Shown in pieces: positions 33,471 through 42,121 of a DNA stretch of 48,895 bases (its first letter is position 1; every line of letters starts with the position of its first letter). A program made the translations under genes and the position numbers. Under the pieces are notes generated by a model. The model worked only from the letters and a program-made list of their open reading frames with translations, made no database searches and was not told the origin of the DNA. The DNA comes from Nanobdellota archaeon (GTDB lineage: Archaea; Nanobdellota; Nanobdellia; PEZQ01): the NCBI GenBank assembly GCA_018220985.1, contig JAAOXS010000007.1:1-48895 (forward strand). Reading direction: 5' to 3'.

Positions 33471-35386
33471 TTAATTAGTGATTTCCCATTTTTTTTCTCA
33501 ACTTCGTAGTGCATATGCGCCGCGTTTCTTAATTCGTTTTCGTGTGTGACAATTATTATTTGTTTTATGCGTATTTTTTCAAGGGTTTCAGGTAGTATTT
33601 TTATGTCTTCACTGTCAAATCCTGTTGTTGGCTCGTCAAGAATTAATACTTCGCTTTGTGATATGTTTGCTATTTCAGCAGCGATGTTTGATAAAGCAAT
33701 ACGGTAAGCAAGAGCCACTCCTGTTTTTTCCCCCCCACTTAAAGAATTAATAAGAGTTTCATCACCGCTTATTGAGTAAGCTATTGGTTCATAATTGTTC
33801 AGCACGTCAACAGTGTATTCATCTTCAAACTTTCTGATTTCTTCAAACAGTTTTTGAAACTCTTCTCGGAATTGTTCTAAAAAATTATCTCGTACAACTT
33901 CACGTATGTTTCTAATATCTTCCCGTAAGCGAATTATTAAGCTTAATTGTTTTCGTGTTTTCAATAGTTTTTCCTCAAAAACTGTTATTATAAAAATTTT
34001 TTCTTGTTTTGTTTTAATTCTTCCAAATTCTTTTTCAATATTCTCTTCCAAATAATCTAATTCTATTTTTTTCGTTTCATAAATTGTTTTTATGTTTGCG
34101 TATTCTTCAAATATTTTTTCAAATTTCACCCTAACTGTTTTAAGTGATTCACTGTAATCTTGCACATTAATTTTTTGGACTTGAATTATTTCAGAACTTA
34201 CTCGTTCCTTTTCTTTTTCAAATAAACTGATTTGCTCTAAAATTCGTTTTTTAACATTTTCAATTCTTATATTACTAGTGAGTTCTTTTTCTATTGTTTC
34301 TAATTCAACTATTTCTTTTTCTTTTTTCTTTTTTTCTTTTTCCAATTCGTTTCCCCGTTTTATTAAGTGTTGCTTATCCACTTTTTGTTTGCAAGTTGGA
34401 CAAATTCCTTCATTCACGTCTAATAATTCTTTAGAATCATTTTTGTTTAATGTAAGTAATGTTTTTGCAGAGTATTTTTTTTCAAGAATTATTTGAATTT
34501 TTTTGTTTAAGTTTTCAAAATTTTCTTTACTTTCAGGTATTGTTTTTGTTAATTCACTTATTCTTTTAAGGAGTTTTACTAATTGATTTTCTAAGAGTTC
34601 TTTCCTTTTTTGGGTTGTAATGTTTTGAGTGAATAATTCTTCTATTCCTTTTTTTTCTTTTAATGTTTGCAAGTATTTTTTTTCACTTATTTGAAAAACG
34701 TTTTTTTCAAGTTCTATTTCTTTTTTTAAGAGTTTTATTTTCTGGTTTTTGAATTCATATTCTTTTTTTAATGCGAATAATTCTTTTTCAATTTCTTGTT
34801 TAAAACCAATTTTTGCTTCAAAATCTATTATCTTGTTATTAAACAGAATTATCACTTCTTTTAAATTATTCCAAACAATTTTGTATTTGGATAATTCGAG
34901 TATTTCATCAATGAATTCTTGCCTAGCTTCATTTTTTAGTTCAATTAATTTTCTTATTTCATCCTGCTGAGTGTATGATATTACGTTGAAAAGGTTTGAA
35001 TCATACCCTAATATTTGCCGTATTTTCTCATCGAAATCTTTCACTCTTGAAATTACTGGAATTATTTTATTATTAACGCTCAGTAGTAATTCATTTTTAT
35101 CAAAACTTATTCCTACTTTTTTTTTGATTATACCTCGAGTTATGTTATAGTCTTTGTTTTCATGTTCGAAAACTAATTTTATACTGCCTTTCTCACATCC
35201 TCTTCTAAGTAGTGATGCGTAATTCATTCCAGTTTCGTTTCCGAATAATGCATAACTAATTGCCATAAGTATTGTTGATTTTCCACTACCTGTTCGCCCA
35301 GTTATTACGGTTATACCTTGTTCGAACTCAATATTCGCTTTTTTGTATGAGCGAATGTTCTCTAAAACCAATTTTTTTATTATCAT
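33467..35386 (-). CDS. rad50: Rad50 double-strand-break repair ATPase
   Basis: SMC-like ATPase that with Mre11 tethers and processes DNA ends. It has 639 residues, shorter than typical archaeal Rad50 (about 850-900), with the coiled coils reduced. Walker A is GRTGSGKST at 30-38. The zinc hook CPTC is at 329-332 (EGICPTCKQKV). The ABC signature is in INSLSGGEKTGVALAYRI and Walker B in VLILDEPTTGFDSED. The start overlaps the mre11 stop by 4 bases, so the two are co-translated. NurA and HerA are encoded on the other strand 0.5 kb beyond mre11. Confidence 0.96.
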   Translation of the reverse strand: MIIKKLVLENIRSYKKANIEFEQGITVITGRTGSGKSTILMAISYALFGNETGMNYASLLRRGCEKGSIKLVFEHENKDYNITRGIIKKKVGISFDKNELLLSVNNKIIPVISRVKDFDEKIRQILGYDSNLFNVISYTQQDEIRKLIELKNEARQEFIDEILELSKYKIVWNNLKEVIILFNNKIIDFEAKIGFKQEIEKELFALKKEYEFKNQKIKLLKKEIELEKNVFQISEKKYLQTLKEKKGIEELFTQNITTQKRKELLENQLVKLLKRISELTKTIPESKENFENLNKKIQIILEKKYSAKTLLTLNKNDSKELLDVNEGICPTCKQKVDKQHLIKRGNELEKEKKKKEKEIVELETIEKELTSNIRIENVKKRILEQISLFEKEKERVSSEIIQVQKINVQDYSESLKTVRVKFEKIFEEYANIKTIYETKKIELDYLEENIEKEFGRIKTKQEKIFIITVFEEKLLKTRKQLSLIIRLREDIRNIREVVRDNFLEQFREEFQKLFEEIRKFEDEYTVDVLNNYEPIAYSISGDETLINSLSGGEKTGVALAYRIALSNIAAEIANISQSEVLILDEPTTGFDSEDIKILPETLEKIRIKQIIIVTHENELRNAAHMHYEVEKKNGKSLIN

Positions 35387-36537
35387 TTTTCGAACTCTGC
35401 CATTATTTTTTGAGTTGCTTTTTCAAGACCGTCTTTTTTTAAGATTGTTCCAAGTGTTCCAATTATGATTTTTGCAAGTTCTATTTCTTTTTGAGAATAA
35501 CCTTTTGTTTTCAAATAATCTAATTCAATATTTTTAGAATGCCTTAATAATCTTAGTTTTTTTTCTTGGGGGTTTAATAAATCTGTTAAGTACACTTTAC
35601 AATGTAAATAATTGTTTTCTTTTGCTTTTTCTCGTATTAATTGTCTGTCAACCATGTTTTTACTGCCTTCTTTTAATCTTCCAAATGGTCTAAAAATGAT
35701 TAGTGCGTAAGGTTTGTTTTTTATGAGTGATAAGCATTTTTGAGTTACTTGTTTTGGAATCATGTTTTCACAATCAAATTTTTCAATTATTATTTCACGT
35801 GTTTTAATAAACATGGGCGTTATTGTTTTTGTCATTGTGTTAATGAGTAATGCTTGTTTTTTTTGAGGTATTTCCATATCTGTTATGTCAGTGTACTCTG
35901 TTGAACCTGAGTATTGTATTATTCCAGTGTCATATTTTGTTTTAAAATTTGTATGCCAGTGCCCTCCCGCGTAATAATCAAATCCTTTGGGTAATAGGTT
36001 TGTTGGAATGTCCATGAATTTAGTTGATATGTCTGAAATAGTATGGTGGAACATGAATATTTTATAATCCGCGTTCACGCTTTCAGGGTTGATTTCCACG
36101 TTTTCAAAAATTTCTTTAATATTTGCTTGTCTTCCAGCTATCCCGCATAAGAATACGTTTTTGTAAAATTTTCCTTTTAACAGTATTTTTTGATTTGTTT
36201 CATAATATTTTGGGTTGGATAAGTTAGTGACGAGTTCGATTTCTTCAAGTATGGATATTACTGTTTCATCAATGCTCATATCATGGCTTCCTGCAATAAT
36301 GAACAAGGGTATGTTAGCGTTTTTGAGTTTTGAAAGTTGGCGGATACAATTTATTATTGATTTATGAGTTGGGTTGCCCTGGTCGAACAAGTCGCCTGTG
36401 TGTATTACGAAGTCAACTTTTTTTTCAATAGCTATGTTAACGCATTGCTCAAAAGCGTTGTAATAATCTTCCTCACGTTCTTTTAGTTTATAATTTGTTT
36501 TTCCAAGGTGTGTGTCGCTGAAATGTAAAAATATCAT
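35383..36537 (-). CDS. mre11: Mre11 nuclease
   Basis: Mn2+-dependent exo/endonuclease of the Mre11-Rad50 complex, 384 residues. Phosphodiesterase motifs are D8 and H10 (FSDTHLG), D49 (HTGDLFDQGN), then AGSHD with S84, H85, D86. MFHHT and GGHWH hold the later histidines. The usual third motif is GNHD with the Asn as a metal ligand; here it is Ser84. A capping domain follows and the C-terminus binds Rad50. ATG 36537 follows a short gap after a small membrane protein gene on the same strand. Confidence 0.95.
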   Translation of the reverse strand: MIFLHFSDTHLGKTNYKLKEREEDYYNAFEQCVNIAIEKKVDFVIHTGDLFDQGNPTHKSIINCIRQLSKLKNANIPLFIIAGSHDMSIDETVISILEEIELVTNLSNPKYYETNQKILLKGKFYKNVFLCGIAGRQANIKEIFENVEINPESVNADYKIFMFHHTISDISTKFMDIPTNLLPKGFDYYAGGHWHTNFKTKYDTGIIQYSGSTEYTDITDMEIPQKKQALLINTMTKTITPMFIKTREIIIEKFDCENMIPKQVTQKCLSLIKNKPYALIIFRPFGRLKEGSKNMVDRQLIREKAKENNYLHCKVYLTDLLNPQEKKLRLLRHSKNIELDYLKTKGYSQKEIELAKIIIGTLGTILKKDGLEKATQKIMAEFEK

Positions 36538-36594
36538 TCTTAATCTTTTAGATTAAGATTAGCACTGCTTTTATTTATTTCTTCCACGCAGTGT

Positions 36595-36891
36595 TTAGTA
36601 ATTGTATTTATTAAACATGTCTTGTTCTCCTACAGCTCCGCTCCCTTTACGTGAGTATTTATATTTGTAAAAGACTATTCCTACAAAAGCAATTATCACC
36701 ATTATTGCTATGAATCCTCCTCCGAAGAATCCGAAGAAGATCATATCATTCGAGTTGTTTTCTTCATTAAGAAAACCGGCTTTAGCTCCGAAGAAGTCAA
36801 TTTCATTACTTATTTCTGTTAAGTTTATTTCAGCTGCTAATGCTGGTGCTATTGTAAGAAACACTGCAAGAACAAGTATTCCATTTTTCAT
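36595..36891 (-). CDS. Small exported single-pass membrane protein
   Basis: A 98-residue protein. It has a signal peptide (MKNGILVLAVFLTIAPALAA), a short extracytoplasmic segment with N-x-T/S sites (EINLTEISNEIDFFG, EENNSND), a transmembrane helix (GGGFIAIMVIIAFVGIVFY) and a basic cytoplasmic tail (KYKYSRKGSG...). No family is recognised. It is upstream of mre11 on the same strand (57 bases), but a functional tie to repair is not obvious. Confidence 0.65.
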   Translation of the reverse strand: MKNGILVLAVFLTIAPALAAEINLTEISNEIDFFGAKAGFLNEENNSNDMIFFGFFGGGFIAIMVIIAFVGIVFYKYKYSRKGSGAVGEQDMFNKYNY

Positions 36892-36974
36892 TGATAAGTA
36901 TAATATAGTTTCGTATTTTTAAATATTTCAATCAAATTTCTTTTAAAAAAAATTTGTTATATTAAATCATTGGT

Positions 36975-36982
36975 TTTAAATA
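36975..36982 (+). promoter_or_regulatory. TATA box for the rhomboid gene
   Basis: TTTAAATA is centred about 28 bases before ATG 37007. This again implies a leaderless mRNA. Confidence 0.5.
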
Positions 36983-37006
36983 TTTTAATTCTCTTCTTAT
37001 TAGTCA

Positions 37007-37924
37007 ATGAATTTAACTAATAAAATCATTATTTTGAGTTTTTTCTTGTTTTTCTTGTTTAATGGTTTAACATTTTTGAATATTATTCCTGAAAAATTTG
37101 TGACTGATAACTTTTTTTACAGTCTTAGTAATGTTCTTGCAGGTAACGTTTACGTTATAATAACTGCTTTATTCATGCATGGTTCTTTCACGCATTTAAT
37201 TTCTAATGCTATGATGCTTTACATTGTTGGAAACGCTCTTGAAGAAATTGGAGGTTCTAAAAAATTTGCAATAGTGTTTTTCTGTGGTGGCGCAGCTTCT
37301 TTCATTCTTAGCAGCCCTTCTTACGCTGTTAATGATTTGTTAGTTGGCAATTCTGGCGCAATTTTTACTGTTATGGCTGTTGTAGCATTGGTTAATCCTT
37401 TAAGTTATAAGAAGAGTAGAGTTTACAAAATCGTTTTCGGTTCAGGTAGTGAAATTGTTTCACAAGTTTCTAAGGAAGTGTTTGATAAAAAGAATTTTTT
37501 GCTTAACGTTTTCATTTTTATTATGATACAGTTCACTGCCATAATGCTTTATACAACAATTGTTTCAGATGAAAGTGTAGGTCATTTAGGCCATTTTGTT
37601 GGTTTCCTTATTGGCGTAGTTTTTGGTATTGCGTGGAGTGAGAAGCTTCAGGGAATAGTTCGCGGAACTGGAAAAAATGTTTTAATAATGTTTTTTCTCG
37701 TTTTATTTTTGGCTTATGGAAGTTATATTTTATTTCACATTGTTAACCCCACATCTAATAATTTTATTGATGATTTTCTTTCAAGTTTTAACATTAACCT
37801 ATTTTCTTCTGAAACAGTTAAGTGTAATAATTATTGTTTAGATAACAATTATGATTATGGTGTTGTTGATGAGGGTATTTGTTCTTGCATGATTAATCAG
37901 TCTTTTGAAGAGAATTTAGGTTAA
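37007..37924 (+). CDS. Rhomboid family intramembrane serine protease
   Basis: A 305-residue membrane protease that cuts transmembrane substrates. The loop-1/TM2 motif is MHGSFTHLISNAMMLYIVG, the catalytic Ser is in LLVGNSGAIFTVM (GxSG), and the catalytic His is in ESVGHLGHFVGFLIGVVFG. About six helices are visible. After the last helix comes a small C-terminal extracytoplasmic domain with four cysteines (KCNNYCLDNNYDYG, then EGICSCMINQS). This domain is not part of the standard rhomboid and may be disulfide-bonded. The gene stands between the mre11/rad50 and nurA/herA units. Confidence 0.9.
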   Translation: MNLTNKIIILSFFLFFLFNGLTFLNIIPEKFVTDNFFYSLSNVLAGNVYVIITALFMHGSFTHLISNAMMLYIVGNALEEIGGSKKFAIVFFCGGAASFILSSPSYAVNDLLVGNSGAIFTVMAVVALVNPLSYKKSRVYKIVFGSGSEIVSQVSKEVFDKKNFLLNVFIFIMIQFTAIMLYTTIVSDESVGHLGHFVGFLIGVVFGIAWSEKLQGIVRGTGKNVLIMFFLVLFLAYGSYILFHIVNPTSNNFIDDFLSSFNINLFSSETVKCNNYCLDNNYDYGVVDEGICSCMINQSFEENLG

Positions 37925-37967
37925 TTATTACAGTTATATTTTTTAATAAAGTAATCATTTCTTTGTT

Positions 37968-38924
37968 ATGTTTATGAAGACAGCTGATTTTGTAGAATTA
38001 AAAAAATCGCTTTTCAACCTTGAGGGTTTTAAGTCAAATTCTTATTTTATGGTGGAGGAAGAACGAATTGACGCTTATCCTTTTTCTCAGGGGAGTATTA
38101 AAGCAGAAGTTATTGAGGCACGCGGTAAGAATGTTTCAAACATTATTGCACCTAATTTTTCTAAAGTTTATTTTATTGACGGTGTTCAGCGAACAGTTTT
38201 ATTAGGTGAAGTTGATGGTTTCCCCATTTTTCTGCATTTTTCAGGAGCTGCGTTGATTGGTAGAAATGGTAAGTTATTATCCCCTTTTGGAGAGCCGCCA
38301 ACTAATATTTGTTTAATAACTCACCCCAGTGTTAAAATTAGTTCTAAAATTGGTGTTGAGTTTGTTGAGAAAGGTTTTGAGAACATGACTGATATGAGTC
38401 CTTTCACTCAACATTCATCATTATTGCGAAAGAGGTTGGAGCAGGATTTATTTAAGAAAGCTGTTAAATTCGTGGGCGATGGTGAAGTTCTGGTTTATGA
38501 CGGGCCTCTTTTTTACACTGGTGATTTGCAGAGTTTGAATGTTGTTGGCGTTATTAAGCGTCATTCCGTTTTGTATTTGCCTGCTATTAAAGCAGTTTTA
38601 TCTTTGGAAGTTGGTGATAGGAGTCCTGCTTTCGTGATTACTCGTGGTCAGGAGGGTGTGAGTATTAAAGTTGTATCTTTTTATTTACGTTTGTTTAAGA
38701 GGAAGAATCCTTATTATGGTGTTGTACGAGTTGAATTGCCCTTTTCTTTGGTGGATAAGATTGATGTGTTTGCGTCTTTCATTTTTTCAGAGCGTTTTCC
38801 TGTTAGTTTTAATGTTCACCAATCTGATAAGAAATTATACCCTATCGCTGTATGCGAGAAATACTTATCTTCTCGTATGCCTTCGATTGAGTTATTGTCA
38901 GCTTTTTTAAGTGATGTGATGTAA
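37968..38924 (+). CDS. nurA: NurA nuclease
   Basis: 5'-3' nuclease that works inside the HerA hexamer in DNA-end resection, 318 residues. The N-terminal catalytic aspartate is in KVYFIDGVQRTVLLGEVDG. The second catalytic region is EVLVYDGPLFYTGDLQ. Later are VVGVIKRHS and LSLEVGDRSPAFVITR with a further acidic residue, and the C-terminal VRVELPF region. The start is ATG 37968 or 37974. One base separates its stop from the GTG start of herA. A TTTTTTAATAAA TATA-like box lies about 25 bases upstream. Confidence 0.88.
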   Translation: MFMKTADFVELKKSLFNLEGFKSNSYFMVEEERIDAYPFSQGSIKAEVIEARGKNVSNIIAPNFSKVYFIDGVQRTVLLGEVDGFPIFLHFSGAALIGRNGKLLSPFGEPPTNICLITHPSVKISSKIGVEFVEKGFENMTDMSPFTQHSSLLRKRLEQDLFKKAVKFVGDGEVLVYDGPLFYTGDLQSLNVVGVIKRHSVLYLPAIKAVLSLEVGDRSPAFVITRGQEGVSIKVVSFYLRLFKRKNPYYGVVRVELPFSLVDKIDVFASFIFSERFPVSFNVHQSDKKLYPIAVCEKYLSSRMPSIELLSAFLSDVM

Positions 38925-38925
38925 C

Positions 38926-40560
38926 GTGTTAGATGAGAGTGTGGTTTTAGGCAGGTCTTTTTCAACAGCGCAAGCGCATTCCAGCACTGTTGATTCTTTT
39001 TCTTTTTGGGTTGATTCCAATACTGATTTTAAAATGCTTGAGCCTGGAACCGTTATAGCTGTTCAAGAGGAGGATGATGTTTGTTTTGCAAGCGTGTCAG
39101 AAGTTCGTGAAAACATGGATTATTCTTCTCCTTTGGAGGCTTTTGCTTCTCATAATTTTGGTGATGCTTGTTACGAATCTAAGACAAGTCGTTTTGTTTG
39201 CCAGGTTGTCGTTGCTAAAATTCTTAGGTGGAAGAGTGGTGCTGTTAAGCCTGTTTCAGGAGAGCGAGTTGTTCACCCTGCGGACGTGGATGGTGTTCGT
39301 TTTGCGTTTGGAATTGTTGATGGAGTGCCTGCTGGTTTTTCCACTACTCCTGCTGGTCGTATTAATAATCAATCTTGTTTAGTGCGTCTTCCTGACCAGT
39401 ACTTGTTTGGCATGGAGGCGCAGGGAATAAATATTGGAGGTCAGACGGGTTATGCTAAGACTAATCTTGCTCTTAATATTGCTTTATGCGCTTTGAAAGA
39501 GTTTGATGATTTATGCGTTGTCGGCGTGAACGTTAAGGGTGAGGATTTGTTATGGTTGGATACTTTGAATCCTGACCTTACAAGTGATGATTTGATTTTG
39601 TGGAAGGGTTTTGGTTTTACTGGTTTGGATTGGCTTAATTTTGTGCTGTTCGCTCCTGCTGGTATTTCTTTAAGGAAGGATGGTTTTGCCCGTGATTTTA
39701 AGATTTCTTGGAGTGATGTTAAGTATGATTTGAATCTTATCTTTTCCGAATCGCGTGATGATGAGAACGCGCGTAATCTTGTGTCGCATTTAAGTTCTAT
39801 TTCTTTTATCACTTCTTTTGAGGAGGCTGTTGTTAAATTGGAAGAGTGGGTTGTTCTTGCTGAGAATGGTGATAAAGTTCCGGGTAATCATCATTTGTCA
39901 ACTATTCAAAAAGTTTTGAGGCGGTTGGGTAGTTTGAGTAATAAGCGTTTTGTTAATCGTAATTTTCGTAAGAGTAGTTTTCCTGATTTGCTTTCTATTA
40001 TTAAGCCTAAAAGTTTTGTAGTGTTTGATTTGAATGATGCGTTGATGACGAGCACTGCTCAAAAAATTATTTTTCAAAAATTGTTACAGCAATTAAAGTG
40101 GGGTTTAGAGAGTAAGAATTTGCAGGAAAAAACGGGTGTTAAGCGGGTAGTTGTTTTCGTGGATGAGTTAAGCAAGTATGCTCATAGATCATTGGGTTCT
40201 GATTCTTTTCTTGCAGGTGTTAAGAGTGGTGTTAAGAATATTGCTGAGCGAGGTCGTTTTGCAGGGTTGTCACTTTTAGGAGTTGAGCAGTACCCTAGTC
40301 AAATTGATGATAGTATTTTGGAGAATATGAGCACTCGATTTTTTACAAGACTTAAGTCTAAAGAATTATCCAATGAGATTTACAAGTATTATGCTAAGGA
40401 TTTTTTGAAGTCAGTGCCTCGTTTGGATAAGGGTGTGGCATTATTGGACCATGATACCTTCCCTGAATCATTATTCATTAAGTTTCCAAGAACTTTGTGC
40501 GCTACGAGTAAGCCTGTTAAGAAGAAGGATGTTAAGAATTTAGTTATTGGCGTTGGTTAA
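38926..40560 (+). CDS. herA: HerA-type hexameric translocase
   Basis: FtsK/VirB4-class ATPase that pumps DNA to NurA, 544 residues. The N-terminal HAS-barrel (LGRSFSTAQAHSSTVDSFSF, LEPGTVIAVQEEDDV) is followed by a RecA-like core. Walker A is GGQTGYAKTN and Walker B VVVFVDELSKYAH; an Arg finger is likely near ENMSTRFFTRLKS. It starts at GTG 38926, directly after nurA. Its stop is shared tail-to-tail with a minus-strand peptidase gene (TTAA at 40557-40560). Confidence 0.88.
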   Translation: MLDESVVLGRSFSTAQAHSSTVDSFSFWVDSNTDFKMLEPGTVIAVQEEDDVCFASVSEVRENMDYSSPLEAFASHNFGDACYESKTSRFVCQVVVAKILRWKSGAVKPVSGERVVHPADVDGVRFAFGIVDGVPAGFSTTPAGRINNQSCLVRLPDQYLFGMEAQGINIGGQTGYAKTNLALNIALCALKEFDDLCVVGVNVKGEDLLWLDTLNPDLTSDDLILWKGFGFTGLDWLNFVLFAPAGISLRKDGFARDFKISWSDVKYDLNLIFSESRDDENARNLVSHLSSISFITSFEEAVVKLEEWVVLAENGDKVPGNHHLSTIQKVLRRLGSLSNKRFVNRNFRKSSFPDLLSIIKPKSFVVFDLNDALMTSTAQKIIFQKLLQQLKWGLESKNLQEKTGVKRVVVFVDELSKYAHRSLGSDSFLAGVKSGVKNIAERGRFAGLSLLGVEQYPSQIDDSILENMSTRFFTRLKSKELSNEIYKYYAKDFLKSVPRLDKGVALLDHDTFPESLFIKFPRTLCATSKPVKKKDVKNLVIGVG

Positions 40561-41384
40561 GTTTCAAAGCCTTTAGATTTTTCAACTAAATAATTATTTA
40601 TTTTCCTAGCGTAATGATTTATGTATCTCGTTTTTTTGGGATTTAGAACATCTCGTAAATTTAAATCTTTAAATTCTAATTCATCTAATTTTTTTCCATT
40701 AATTGACATTTTACTAACTTGCAAATTTTCAGTAAGATCATTTACTAAATCCGAATGCAATTCTTCAGGATGATACAATATTTTTTTTACGCCATTTATT
40801 CCTTGCGTATTGTGAATATTATTTACTAATTTAAGTCCTATTCTATACATATTTACTCCCATAATCATAACAACATATGGCATTGGTAACATTTCATTTT
40901 TTACTCTAACTGGCTTATCCATGTAGGGTTTTAATTTTAACATTTGAGGATATCTTTGTGTTGCAAACCATGTTGCCCAACCTTCGTTTATTACACCGTT
41001 TAAGAATTCGTTTAATATTGTGCCATTTGTTTGAATTTTTGAAGCGCCTTTTTGAAAGTGGATATCATGTGCTATTTCATGAATAGACGTGCTGCCAGAC
41101 ATTTTTTTATATTTTTTTATGTAACTAGAACTAATACTTATTTCTCTTTTTTTTCGATTATACCATCCTAATGCCATTAAATAACGTAATCCACTAATTG
41201 AATCTTCTTTTTTGCACTTTTTAATTGCATATCTAAACTGTTCTGCACGTGTAATGATTTTAAGTGTTGGAGGATTAAGTTCATTAATTGTATCTTCAAA
41301 ATTTTCTTTTATGAAATTAGCAGCCCACTTATTTTCATTACTATAAATAATGTCATATCTTTTTACTATTTTTTCCAAATTCAT
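40557..41384 (-). CDS. Putative HExxH zinc metallopeptidase
   Basis: A 275-residue protein with H102-E-I-A-H106 in STSIHEIAHDIHFQKGA and a downstream NEGWATW with E134. This layout fits a gluzincin (HExxH plus a distal Glu). I see no signal peptide or TM, so it is probably cytosolic. Family is not recognised beyond the zinc motif. The gene is richer in AAA and ATA codons than its neighbours and has its own promoter region (41385-41419), so it could be acquired. Alternative: an antitoxin-associated or phage-type peptidase such as ImmA, although the second motif is unlike those. Confidence 0.65.
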   Translation of the reverse strand: MNLEKIVKRYDIIYSNENKWAANFIKENFEDTINELNPPTLKIITRAEQFRYAIKKCKKEDSISGLRYLMALGWYNRKKREISISSSYIKKYKKMSGSTSIHEIAHDIHFQKGASKIQTNGTILNEFLNGVINEGWATWFATQRYPQMLKLKPYMDKPVRVKNEMLPMPYVVMIMGVNMYRIGLKLVNNIHNTQGINGVKKILYHPEELHSDLVNDLTENLQVSKMSINGKKLDELEFKDLNLRDVLNPKKTRYINHYARKINNYLVEKSKGFET

Positions 41385-41419
41385 TCAAAAACTGATTTAA
41401 ACTGGGTTTTTAAAGTTTA

Positions 41420-42088
41420 CTAGAAGAAGTCGTTAATGTTTTTCTGAGTTTTCTTTTCATACACATCACTTACTGTTGCCCATGTTTTTCTAACAAATGG
41501 TAGTTGTGATAGTTTGCTCCAATATTTTTCCAAAAATTTTTGTGTTTCAGGGTCTGAAGGGTAGCCTGAACCAATTTTCAAGTTTAGTTTACGTTCAAGT
41601 TCCATTATTTCAGCGTCACGCACGACTTTTGCAAGAATGCTTGCAGCACTAACTACGGGGTATTTTATGTCTGCTTTGTGCTCGCATACTAGTTCGCACT
41701 CGTGAGTTAAGTGTGTTTTCAAGAATTTTTCAAAACTTTTAATGTTCACGCTTGGAGTGTCAATAATTGCTTTATCAGGTTTTAATTCATTAATTATTTC
41801 AGCCATTTTAACAGCTTCTAATTCGTTCAAGTTTAATCCGTTACTTTCCCTACCATCAATTTCTTCCGGGCTTACGCTTATCACGCAATGTTTTTTTGCG
41901 AGTTTTTGTATTTGCGGGAACAGTTCTTTTCTTTTTTCAGGTGATAGCATTTTCGAGTCTTTAACACCTATTTCCATTAGTTTTTTGATTTTTTCATCTT
42001 CAATTAGGACGCCGCAAATAGTCATGGGTCCAATAACTGGTCCTCTGCCTGCTTCTTCAAGTCCGAGAACTAATCCTCCCATAATCAT
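41420..42088 (-). CDS. rnhB: Ribonuclease HII
   Basis: Removes RNA primers and single ribonucleotides from DNA, 222 residues. The family core is clear: GLEEAGRGPVIGPMTICGVL at the N-terminus, DSKMLSPEKRKELFP, KAIIDTPSVNIKSF and VVSAASILAKVVRDAEIMEL, ending in a basic tail with a late KKTQKNINDFF. QKNINDFF resembles a PCNA-binding (PIP) box. The normally invariant first catalytic Asp (GxDEAGRG) is Glu here (GLEEAGRG). The start is ATG 42088 or 42082. It is probably co-transcribed with the DHH gene and the Dph2 fragment. Confidence 0.93.
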   Translation of the reverse strand: MIMGGLVLGLEEAGRGPVIGPMTICGVLIEDEKIKKLMEIGVKDSKMLSPEKRKELFPQIQKLAKKHCVISVSPEEIDGRESNGLNLNELEAVKMAEIINELKPDKAIIDTPSVNIKSFEKFLKTHLTHECELVCEHKADIKYPVVSAASILAKVVRDAEIMELERKLNLKIGSGYPSDPETQKFLEKYWSKLSQLPFVRKTWATVSDVYEKKTQKNINDFF

Positions 42089-42121
42089 GTGTGAATTAAT
42101 TGTTTAGTTATAAGAATTACG

